Positions 38,467 through 45,937 of a stretch of DNA of 64,000 nt are shown here, piece by piece; the first letter of the stretch is position 1; each line of letters starts with the position of its first letter. A program made the translations under genes and the position numbers. The notes under the pieces are model-generated. The model did not search any database and had not been told where the DNA came from. It saw only the letters and a list, made by a program, of their open reading frames with translations. Origin of the DNA: Blautia sp. Marseille-P3201T (GTDB taxonomy: Bacteria > Bacillota > Clostridia > Lachnospirales > Lachnospiraceae); NCBI RefSeq assembly GCF_900120295.1, contig NZ_LT635468.1, forward strand, positions 357,242 to 421,241, read 5' to 3'.

Positions 38467-39858
38467 TTATATTTCTGGAGTTCCAATATTCCATGGGGTA
38501 TCATATCCTGGTGTTGCTTCATAAATACTATCTACCAAATATCTGTAATGTTGTAATTTAATACTTTCATACTCTTTATCATTCCACAAATTATTTCGTT
38601 CTAAAGGATCCTTATTCAAATCATACATTTCACCATATGGCCGATTCACATAATGAATTGTCTTTATACCATCTGAAATAATTCCACGAATTTCCCCTGC
38701 TTCCATATAAATATATGGTCTCTTTTTAATTTCTTTTGTTTTATCCCAATAACCTACATACGAATAATTTGACATATGTGAATCTAATTTTGTCTCAGAA
38801 ATCTCCATACAGGTTGCAGCAACATCGATATTTAAAACATCATCCTTTATATGAACTCCTTCAAAATCTTTTATAGGTGGTTTCACAAATAAAGGTACCC
38901 TCATTAATGATTCTTCTAGACATTGTAGCTTTTCAACAAGCCCATAATCTCCCATAAAATCGCCATGATCCGATGTATAAATAATTACCGTATCATCATA
39001 AGCATTATACTTTTTCAAAACTTCTAAAACTTCTCCAATTTTTTCATCTATGAGTGTAATATTGGCATAATAAGACCGCTTTGTTTTTAAAAATTGTTCT
39101 TTTGTATAATCTTTTAAATAAATCTGAGAATACATTCCCATATTTCTAAATTGAGGGCCCTTTTGTTCTAAATCTTCATATGTACTCTCCGAAAATTCCA
39201 TATCATTTAGTTCATACATATCTGCATATTTTGTACCTTCTAAATCATAAGGATGATGTGGTCCCGGAAAAGATAACGTAAAAAACCATGGTTGCTTATT
39301 TTCTGTATCTGACAAGCGATTTTCCATCCACTCCTTACCTTTGTCTCCAATAAAATTATCAATATGATATTTTATATCTCCCTTCCAAGTTCCCCCGCTA
39401 ATTAGATTTTTTTCATATAAACTATCTGGTTCAATTCCATTTTCTTTTAAATAATCAAGATAAACGCCTAACTGTTCTTTAGGTGCCGTTGGAAAATGAC
39501 CATCCACTATCATTTCATAGTCATAGCCTTTATCTATTGTTGATTCTGCAAAATGTTGTTTACCTACAACAGCTGTATAATATCCATTTTCTTTTAATCG
39601 TTTCATAAATGTTTTTTCTGTGTCAGGTAAATAACTAATATATGCAGGTACCTGACACTGACTAGGAAACTTCCCCGTCATTATACCTGCTCTAGATGGT
39701 ACACATGATGGATTTGAACATCTTCCATTCTCAAAAAATACACTGTTTTCTATTAATTTATCCAAATTTGGTGTAATTACTTTTGGATTTACACACCCCA
39801 TAGTGTCATATCGTTGCTGGTCTGTCATTATAAAAATAATATTAGGTCTTTTTTTCAT
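38467..39858 (-). CDS. Type I sulfatase (S1 family), second of the right block
   Basis: A 464-residue sulfatase very like the one at 19934-21328, with C52-V-P-S-R56, MTDQQ and IIYTSDHGDFMGDYG. I chose ATG 39858 because AAGGAAAG lies upstream and the protein then matches its paralogue residue for residue in length; an in-frame Met seven codons earlier is less likely. There is no signal peptide. The retention of both paralogues suggests different sulfate positions or linkages, or simple redundancy. Confidence 0.9.
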   Translation of the reverse strand: MKKRPNIIFIMTDQQRYDTMGCVNPKVITPNLDKLIENSVFFENGRCSNPSCVPSRAGIMTGKFPSQCQVPAYISYLPDTEKTFMKRLKENGYYTAVVGKQHFAESTIDKGYDYEMIVDGHFPTAPKEQLGVYLDYLKENGIEPDSLYEKNLISGGTWKGDIKYHIDNFIGDKGKEWMENRLSDTENKQPWFFTLSFPGPHHPYDLEGTKYADMYELNDMEFSESTYEDLEQKGPQFRNMGMYSQIYLKDYTKEQFLKTKRSYYANITLIDEKIGEVLEVLKKYNAYDDTVIIYTSDHGDFMGDYGLVEKLQCLEESLMRVPLFVKPPIKDFEGVHIKDDVLNIDVAATCMEISETKLDSHMSNYSYVGYWDKTKEIKKRPYIYMEAGEIRGIISDGIKTIHYVNRPYGEMYDLNKDPLERNNLWNDKEYESIKLQHYRYLVDSIYEATPGYDTPWNIGTPEI

Positions 39859-39906
39859 ATTCTCTTTCCTTTCCGACAAATAGATATATGCAACTAATCA
39901 TCATTT

Positions 39907-40854
39907 CTATCTAAAAACTTCCTTTTTCTCCTTAAGACAATTTTCCATCTTTTCAATATCCGGTTGATTTTCAACATCACCTACTACTTCTGTGACCATT
40001 GCTCCTGCAATTCCTCCCATTTTGCCACAGATTTCTAAATTACAATTTGATAATATTCCACTTAGAAAACCCGCATTAAATGCATCACCTGCTCCAATGC
40101 TTTCTACGCATTTACAAGGATATGGTGGAATAAAATAATATTCTTTTTTGTGATATATATAGGCACCATTTCCACCATCTTTTATTGCAACAATAACATT
40201 GGGATTATTTTGTTGTAATATAGAAATCATATCCTCTTTTCTAGAAACACCTAAAAGACACTGTCCTTCCTCTACCCCCATTTCAACAATATCCGATTCA
40301 AATAATATCTGTTTAAAAAAAGGCGCATAATCCTGGTTCTTCCAAAGTTTTTTTCGAATATTTGGATCAAAGCTAACTAGAACATTCTTTTTTCGAGCAA
40401 ATTCTATTGACTTAATAATGGTATCTTTACAACTTTGTGAAAGAACTGGTGTAATTCCTGTTATATGGAATATTTTACAATTTTCAAAATAAGATTCTTC
40501 TATATCATTTGGCTTCATATGACTTGCTGCAGACCCTTTTCGATAATAAAATACCTTCGTGGCATCTGTTTCCATTTGTTTAACCATAAGCCCTGTAGGA
40601 TGTTCTTCATCCCAAATAACCTTAGAACAGTCTACTCCCTCTGATTGAATTTCTCGCAAAATCAACTCTCCAAACTCATCTTTCCCAAGTCTACTAATCC
40701 ATCCCGCAGTATGTCCTAATTTTCTTACTCCCATAGCAACATTACTTTCTGCTCCAGCAATACGAATATTTAAATTACGCTTATAGCGTAACATTCCCAC
40801 ATCTTCTGGTACCATTGCTACCATTGTTTCACCTATTGTAATTAATTCTGGCAT
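39907..40854 (-). CDS. PfkB-family sugar-acid kinase, candidate 2-keto-3-deoxygalactonate kinase
   Basis: A 315-residue ribokinase-fold kinase. The N-terminal PELITIGETM and GGIAGA-type segments are family-typical, and the ATP/catalytic motif SIGAGDAFNAGF places the catalytic base at Asp257. The ATG at 40854 has GAAGG upstream; a TTG five codons earlier is the alternative. It resembles 2-keto-3-deoxygluconate kinases. Here it would phosphorylate 2-keto-3-deoxygalactonate for the aldolase. It begins a four-gene transcript (kinase, two sulfatases, GH127) behind site E. No copy exists in the left block. Confidence 0.85.
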   Translation of the reverse strand: MPELITIGETMVAMVPEDVGMLRYKRNLNIRIAGAESNVAMGVRKLGHTAGWISRLGKDEFGELILREIQSEGVDCSKVIWDEEHPTGLMVKQMETDATKVFYYRKGSAASHMKPNDIEESYFENCKIFHITGITPVLSQSCKDTIIKSIEFARKKNVLVSFDPNIRKKLWKNQDYAPFFKQILFESDIVEMGVEEGQCLLGVSRKEDMISILQQNNPNVIVAIKDGGNGAYIYHKKEYYFIPPYPCKCVESIGAGDAFNAGFLSGILSNCNLEICGKMGGIAGAMVTEVVGDVENQPDIEKMENCLKEKKEVFR

Positions 40855-40891
40855 TTTTACCTTCACCAACCTTCTATATTATTGCATATAT

Positions 40892-40920
40892 GATATCATA
40901 CATGTTATTTGTGTGCCAAT
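40892..40920 (-). promoter_or_regulatory. Candidate island operator, site E
   Basis: GATATCATACATGTTATTTG followed by TGTGCCAAT is identical to site D over its first 16 bases. It lies about 40 bases upstream of the kinase start. Confidence 0.55.
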
Positions 40921-41004
40921 ATCTAAAATTCATATATTTTATAATCTATTTTTAGTAATTATTTCTTCCATTCCTTTTCATGAAAACATTAATACTTAAA
41001 CTAT

Positions 41005-41042
41005 AAAAGGAGATTATTGCACCATATTCATAATCTCCTTTT
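41005..41042 (-). terminator. Terminator after aldehyde dehydrogenase copy 2
   Basis: A perfect 13-base-pair stem, AAAAGGAGATTAT with ATAATCTCCTTTT, and a 12-base loop. It ends the aldehyde dehydrogenase transcript. Confidence 0.85.
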
Positions 41043-41064
41043 CAAAATATCATTTTTATTTACT

Positions 41065-42483
41065 TTACAACTTAATAGAAATTCTCTGCACTGTATAATA
41101 CTCTTCTAAGCCAATTCTAGAGCAATCTTTTCCAATTCCACTTTGTTTACAACCACCATGTGGAAGCTGATATGCATAAAATGGTTCATTAACGCATACA
41201 CTACCAGCATCAATTTCCTGCGATAACTTCATTGCCATCGATAAATCTTTTGTATATACATAAGCAGCAAGACCATACTCCGTATCATTTGCCATAGCCA
41301 CAATATCTGCCTCATCATTAAATGAATATATTGGCATAATTGGACCAAAAATTTCTTCCTGATAAACACGCATTGTTTTGTCTACATTTACTAGAACTGT
41401 TGGCTCATAGAAGAAGCCTTCTCTTTCTGCTCTCTTGCCACCTCTATATATTTTAGCACCTTTACTTACAGCATCTTCTACTAAGCTTTCCATATTATGT
41501 AATGCTTTTTCATTTACAAGTGGACCAACAAGATGTTTTCCTTCATCATTTCCGGAACCAAGTTTAATCTCATCCATAAAACTGTTCACACCAGCCATAA
41601 ACTCATCTAAAACACTTTCGTGAACAAAAATTCTATTTGGTGCAACACATACCTGTCCTGTATTTCCAAACTTTCCATCTGCAGTACATACACCTGCATT
41701 AAAAGCATCTGCATCTTTCATTACAATAACAGGAGCATTACCTCCTAATTCCAAAGAATAATTCTTAATAGACGTTGAACTTTGTTCTACTAATTTTTTT
41801 CCAGTTCCAGTTGATCCTATCATTGTTACCATGCTAGGAATCGTACTCTCATTCATAACTTTTGAGACAACGGCACCGCTACCTACTACAATATTCACAA
41901 CTCCATCTGGAATTCCAGCTTTTTTAACTGCTTCACCGACAAGCATTGTTGCCAACGGCGTATCAGAAGAAGGTTTTATCACACATGTACAACCACTTGC
42001 TAAGATTGGTCCCAATTTGTATCCAACATTCAATAATGGGAAATTCCAAGCTAAATGGCATACTACAACTCCCAAAGGTTTTCTAATCAGCATATTTATA
42101 TGTTGATTATCATAATCAGGTACTATCTCACCATTTAATCTTTTAACCTCTTCGTTATAATACTTTAAGCAATCTGGTAACATATCAAAATCATACGACG
42201 CAACATCTGCAGCTTTACCGGTTTCACTAATTAAACAAGATACTATTTTTTCTTTTTCTTCATCTAAAACATTAACTAACTTTTGAATATAAACTTCTCT
42301 TTCAGCAATGCTTTTTTTAGACCAGCTTTCAAACGCCTTTTGAGCACTCTCTAAAGCTTTTTGTGTTTGTTCTTCTGTTGCAGTTGGAATAACCTCAAGA
42401 ACTTTTCCGGTAGTAGGATTAATTACCTCTAATGGCTTTCCATCTCCCTCTACAAGTTCTCCAGCAATTAATTGTTTAAACAT
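41065..42483 (-). CDS. Aldehyde dehydrogenase, copy 2 (candidate 3,6-anhydro-D-galactose dehydrogenase)
   Basis: A 472-residue NAD(P)-dependent aldehyde dehydrogenase with Cys279 in NTGQVCVAPNR, Glu in LELGGNAP and EEIFGP near the C-terminus. The ATG at 42483 has GGAGG 7 bases upstream, so the longer open frame to 42531 is not used. It is a diverged paralogue of 21343-22773. It is transcribed alone behind site F, with its own terminator. It would make anhydrogalactonate for the cycloisomerase; other hydroxy-aldehydes are possible substrates. Confidence 0.85.
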   Translation of the reverse strand: MFKQLIAGELVEGDGKPLEVINPTTGKVLEVIPTATEEQTQKALESAQKAFESWSKKSIAEREVYIQKLVNVLDEEKEKIVSCLISETGKAADVASYDFDMLPDCLKYYNEEVKRLNGEIVPDYDNQHINMLIRKPLGVVVCHLAWNFPLLNVGYKLGPILASGCTCVIKPSSDTPLATMLVGEAVKKAGIPDGVVNIVVGSGAVVSKVMNESTIPSMVTMIGSTGTGKKLVEQSSTSIKNYSLELGGNAPVIVMKDADAFNAGVCTADGKFGNTGQVCVAPNRIFVHESVLDEFMAGVNSFMDEIKLGSGNDEGKHLVGPLVNEKALHNMESLVEDAVSKGAKIYRGGKRAEREGFFYEPTVLVNVDKTMRVYQEEIFGPIMPIYSFNDEADIVAMANDTEYGLAAYVYTKDLSMAMKLSQEIDAGSVCVNEPFYAYQLPHGGCKQSGIGKDCSRIGLEEYYTVQRISIKL

Positions 42484-42523
42484 ATTTTTCCTCCCTATTA
42501 AAACCATCTTTTTGTGCTTGTAT

Positions 42524-42551
42524 GATATCATTCGTGTTATATGTTTGCAAT
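42524..42551 (-). promoter_or_regulatory. Candidate island operator, site F
   Basis: GATATCATTCGTGTTATATG followed by TTTGCAAT combines the left half of site D with the right half of site A. It lies about 45 bases upstream of the aldehyde dehydrogenase start. Confidence 0.55.
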
Positions 42552-42634
42552 GTAACTTATACCTAATAATATTTTATTTTATTGTGCAATTTTAACATTT
42601 TTTATCAATACTTCTTGCAATCTCCATTAACTGC

Positions 42635-42928
42635 TCATAATACAAATCCATTTTCCTTATAATGATCAATGACATTTTCCTTCGATAACTTATAATATTC
42701 TGATGAAGTAGTTGTTGACTGAACGCCGGTTACTGTTGCTCCTTCATATGGCATTCCTGCTTTTATTCCAATTTGTGTCCAAATATCCTTATTAATAAAA
42801 TCAGATCCTGACATTTCGACTAGCAGGTCCATCCCCACAACCTTTTCACATAAAACTGTTTTTCTTGAAATATAAGTACTATCTGGTAATGATCCTGGTA
42901 CAAAAATGTCCTGAGCTACTATATTCAC
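42635..42928 (-). pseudogene. 97-codon fragment of unknown protein, possibly a shortened P-loop ATPase
   Basis: An open frame starts at GTG 42928 with GGAGGTG 10 bases upstream. The beginning (QDIFVPGSLPDSTYISR) and the following KTVLCEKVVG resemble the two sides of a nucleotide-binding region, as if the glycine loop between them had been deleted. It stops after NGFVL. I do not recognise a complete family. It lies between the island's last aldehyde dehydrogenase and the IS1182-type element, and may be a remnant of a gene broken when the island or transposon arrived. Confidence 0.35.
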
Positions 42929-42966
42929 TAAATACGCACCTCCAAATTAATATCTTAGATATAATT

Positions 42967-44574
42967 AGTGTCTGCTGATTAAGCAGCTATCTGTAACTTC
43001 CAACTCTTACATCTGTTCCGGTCATGCCAGAATCGGAACAGATGCAAAAGAGCACAAAGTATTCGCCTCTGAATCCTGAACAGATTCGTCACGAATACAG
43101 ATAATGCGATAGATGTCAACTGCGTTTCTTCCAGTTTTGTGGTAATGCAGCTCATACCATAACAGCGTTTGCTCAGGCTGAAGGTGCGCTCCACTTCGAT
43201 TCTATCGGTATTATCCTGATACTCTTGTTTTTTATCAACTTTTGCTGTGGCGCTTGGTCTGCCCAGCTTTGGACCTGATAACCGGATCCCATGCTCTTTG
43301 CAATAACTCCTGTTTTCCCTGGTCCGGTATATCTGATCTGCCAGGACACGTTCTGGATAATAACCGGTACGCTCTTTGAAGCGTTCTATTGCTTCAATCA
43401 GGCAGGTGCTCTCGTTGTATGCCTCGAAAGATATTTTTTCGAGGCGCCCATAACCTTCGCTGTCAAGACTGAGATCAAATTTTGCGCCAAATTCAACAGG
43501 TGCTTTGACCTTCCCTCTGACAATCGGCCGAAGCCATGGCTGCGAAATGCTTACAATGCGATGCTCTACAGAATGGATTCTGTTATCATACATATACTGT
43601 TGCTGTTCATACAGCCTGATGATGGTAAGATATAGGCCGATATCCTTACCTGTCATGGCGTATCCATCACTCATGAACTGTTCCAGATAGCCAAGATCTC
43701 TTTTCACGTAGCCTAGCTGTCTGCGGAGTGCGCTGCGGATTTTCTTTGCCGTGTGCTTTCTGCTCTTGGCAAATGCAAGATACTCTTTTCTGGCACGTTT
43801 GCGGTATCTTCTTGGCAACTTAAGACCATAACATTTACAAAAACAGTAAATCATGTTTTCCAGCTTTTCTCTTGCTTCGTTCAAAAGCGAGATGTCCTGC
43901 GGATAACGTATGTTTGCAGGTGCGCAGGTTGCATCAAGTGTCAGAGTCCCTTTGTTTGTATCTTCTTTTGCAGTACCATCATCACCGGATTTTCCTACGG
44001 ATGGAGGAGTATGGTCATCTTTGTCATCCTCCTTGTGAGCAAGAAGATACTCATTTACTTCCATCAGCATATCTGCTGAAATGCGTTTACGGAAAAGAAC
44101 CAGTGTACTTGCATCAAACGGAGCTTCTTCCCGAAAACCGGGAAGCCCGATAAAGTATTGCAGATACGGATTCTCAGCGATCTGTTCCACAAGCTCACGG
44201 TCGGAAAATTGGAACTTGGTCTGGATGATCAGGGCTCCTAATGCCATGCGAAGAGGCTTGGCAACATTACCCGTATCACTTGGAAACAGCTTGGCATATT
44301 TTACTTCGAATTCATCCCATGGGATTCGGTCAGCCAGTCTGACCCAGCGGTTATCCGGATTCATGTGGAGTCCCATAGGTTGGTTGAAATCGAGGAATGA
44401 ATGTTGTAACTTGTCGATCGGTTTGTACATTGTTTTAGCCCCTTTATACTTAAAATCTGTAAGAAAACTGCAAGAAAAACGATTTGTTTTTGTCAAAATC
44501 CTTGCAATCATTATACCAGAAAATGTGGCAAAAGTCAGTAAAATCAAGTGTTTTCAGTTTGCTCAGCAGACACT
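42967..44574 (-). mobile_element. IS1182-type insertion sequence
   Basis: It is bounded by 12-base perfect inverted repeats AGTGTCTGCTGA (42967-42978) and TCAGCAGACACT (44563-44574) and encodes one transposase. No clear target duplication was found. The right repeat supplies the last codons of the small membrane protein gene. It separates the catabolic island from the plasmid-type replicon. Confidence 0.88.
42979..44430 (-). CDS. IS1182-family transposase
   Basis: A 483-residue DDE transposase with an N-terminal DUF772 domain (about 45-125; LRMALGALIIQTKFQFSDRE), a Lys/Arg-rich middle and a C-terminal catalytic part (ADQIYRTRENRSYC, then DRIEVERTFSLSKR with the catalytic Glu). I chose ATG 44430, behind AAAGGGG, rather than the longer frame to 44547. 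It appears intact. Confidence 0.88.
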   Translation of the reverse strand: MYKPIDKLQHSFLDFNQPMGLHMNPDNRWVRLADRIPWDEFEVKYAKLFPSDTGNVAKPLRMALGALIIQTKFQFSDRELVEQIAENPYLQYFIGLPGFREEAPFDASTLVLFRKRISADMLMEVNEYLLAHKEDDKDDHTPPSVGKSGDDGTAKEDTNKGTLTLDATCAPANIRYPQDISLLNEAREKLENMIYCFCKCYGLKLPRRYRKRARKEYLAFAKSRKHTAKKIRSALRRQLGYVKRDLGYLEQFMSDGYAMTGKDIGLYLTIIRLYEQQQYMYDNRIHSVEHRIVSISQPWLRPIVRGKVKAPVEFGAKFDLSLDSEGYGRLEKISFEAYNESTCLIEAIERFKERTGYYPERVLADQIYRTRENRSYCKEHGIRLSGPKLGRPSATAKVDKKQEYQDNTDRIEVERTFSLSKRCYGMSCITTKLEETQLTSIALSVFVTNLFRIQRRILCALLHLFRFWHDRNRCKSWKLQIAA

Positions 44575-44838
44575 AAGTAAGTCGATTACAGTATCTATAA
44601 ATTCTCCGGCAAATAAGATAAAGATCAGAACACCTCCCATACAAGCCAGAAAAGCTGCCTGTAGCCAGTCTTGATAACAGATTACTGTTCCAATGAACAA
44701 CGCCATAATTCCCAATCCCAATATCTTTTTTGCGATTGCCACCATATGTACCAGCAGCTTCACTCCGGCACCTATGATCGAAATGATAAACCACAATGGA
44801 ATCAATAACACTTTTCCTGCCACTTTTAAAATACCCAT
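44563..44838 (-). CDS. Small membrane protein of the plasmid-type replicon
   Basis: A 91-residue protein with three predicted membrane helices (about 8-30, 38-56, 62-85) and no recognised domain. The ATG at 44838 has AGGAGG upstream. It starts 10 bases after the RepA_N gene, so they are likely co-transcribed. Its last three codons and stop fall in the terminal repeat of the IS1182-type element, so the original C-terminus may have been altered. The function is unknown. Confidence 0.65.
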   Translation of the reverse strand: MGILKVAGKVLLIPLWFIISIIGAGVKLLVHMVAIAKKILGLGIMALFIGTVICYQDWLQAAFLACMGGVLIFILFAGEFIDTVIDLLSVC

Positions 44839-44848
44839 ATCTGTCCTC

Positions 44849-45847
44849 CTATCTTGCCAGCCACGGCATATCATGATTTACTTCTGCCCGGTAATATCCA
44901 CTTATCGTTGAAGGAGCATTGAACAATGCCGCAAGTAAATATTTCTTGATATTCTTGATTTTACTCGTATTTCCTTCCAGACAATGCAGCACATACTCCA
45001 CATGGGAATAATCCAGCTTCATGAATTTTCCCCTTACCAAAGCTCCTGAATACCAGTTGCTTGCAATCAACACTTTCTCACTCTTACACATAACAGTCTC
45101 TACAATCAGATCCACAATTTCATCAATTTGATCTTTGTCATGAGGATGACTCACTAACAGAGACTCATAATCCAGATTTTCTTTGATCAAAGATTGATAC
45201 GCCCGTAGCGTTTCCATCTCATCATCCTCGGATCCCATCACATCTGCAGATACGATATGATTCGATTTATTATTATTCTGATTAGTATTGTTAATATTAG
45301 TATTATTAGAGTTTGAATTGTAAACTTCTTGAAGTTTATTTTCGGGACTTCTTGAAGTTTGTTTTTGGGACTTCTTGAAGTTTGAATTGTAAACTTCTTC
45401 TGTCCCTTCTTTCTCTACAGAAGTTTGATTTGTAAACTTCACCATCTTTGATTTCTCTTTTTTCTCTTCCTCACATTCCTCCTGAACAAATGATTTTACA
45501 TAGATGATCGTAACCTTTCCAAAGCCCTGCCTGCGCTTTTCAATTAATCCTATCCCTTTTTCATCATCCAGCTCCTGAAGAGATTTCACTGCTTTATTTC
45601 TGCCACAATTCAATAATTCCATGATATCTTCAATGGAAAAATAGATATATGCCCGATTTTCTTCATCAAACCACTGATTCTTAATGGATAAAGACATTCT
45701 GTCCAACATCAAACCGTATAAGATTTTCGCATCACTGGAAAGATCCTTGAAGCACTCATTGGTAAATAAAGCTTTGGGTATTCTGTAAAAACTAAACTGG
45801 TCTGCTTCTGTTCCATAAAAATATTTAAAATTTATTTTTTTGTCCAT
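44849..45847 (-). CDS. RepA_N-family replication initiator
   Basis: A 332-residue protein. The N-terminal RepA_N domain (about 1-115) is clear: FYRIPKALFTNECFKDLSSDAKILYGLMLDR in two parts, then the winged-helix segment. A low-complexity Asn-rich linker (about 130-195) and a C-terminal helical domain follow. RepA_N proteins initiate replication of low-copy plasmids of Firmicutes, and their origin lies inside the rep gene; repeats fitting this are at 45311-45443. GGGAGG precedes the ATG at 45847. It is followed by a small membrane gene and preceded by ParB/ParA genes. Here it sits in a chromosomal setting near the chromosomal parAB. Confidence 0.85.
   Translation of the reverse strand: MDKKINFKYFYGTEADQFSFYRIPKALFTNECFKDLSSDAKILYGLMLDRMSLSIKNQWFDEENRAYIYFSIEDIMELLNCGRNKAVKSLQELDDEKGIGLIEKRRQGFGKVTIIYVKSFVQEECEEEKKEKSKMVKFTNQTSVEKEGTEEVYNSNFKKSQKQTSRSPENKLQEVYNSNSNNTNINNTNQNNNKSNHIVSADVMGSEDDEMETLRAYQSLIKENLDYESLLVSHPHDKDQIDEIVDLIVETVMCKSEKVLIASNWYSGALVRGKFMKLDYSHVEYVLHCLEGNTSKIKNIKKYLLAALFNAPSTISGYYRAEVNHDMPWLAR
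45311..45443. repeat. Iteron-like repeats inside the RepA_N gene, candidate plasmid origin
   Basis: GTTTGAATTGTAAACTTCTT occurs exactly at 45311-45330 and 45380-45399, with a variant GTTTGATTTGTAAACTTC at 45423-45440. GGGACTTCTTGAAGTTTG (last base varying) occurs at 45344 and 45367. Each unit contains GAAGTTT/AAACTTC arms. They encode the Asn-rich linker of the initiator. Origins of RepA_N plasmids are known to lie in such repeats in rep. Confidence 0.7.
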
Positions 45848-45937
45848 GTATCTTCCTCCCTTCCTTTCTCTCATAGAAGTCCTTTTTTTAAACTTCTGTA
45901 TCTCTTTTTTCTTTGGGGTATCTTATTTTGACACCCC

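Noticed and set aside
33017-42483. The island as a glycosaminoglycan or pectin degradation locus
   Set aside because: No polysaccharide lyase, unsaturated glucuronyl hydrolase or uronate isomerase is present, and the aldehyde dehydrogenase plus cycloisomerase step is not part of those pathways. It remains a formal alternative for the keto-deoxy acid enzymes alone.
42979-44547. A longer start for the IS1182-type transposase at 44547
   Set aside because: The added residues are unlike the family, while ATG 44430 has a ribosome site and gives the usual N-terminus.
45311-45443. The GAAGTTT/AAACTTC repeats as a possible CRISPR array
   Set aside because: Units are irregularly spaced, there are no unique spacers of constant length, and the array lies inside the initiator coding sequence with no cas genes.
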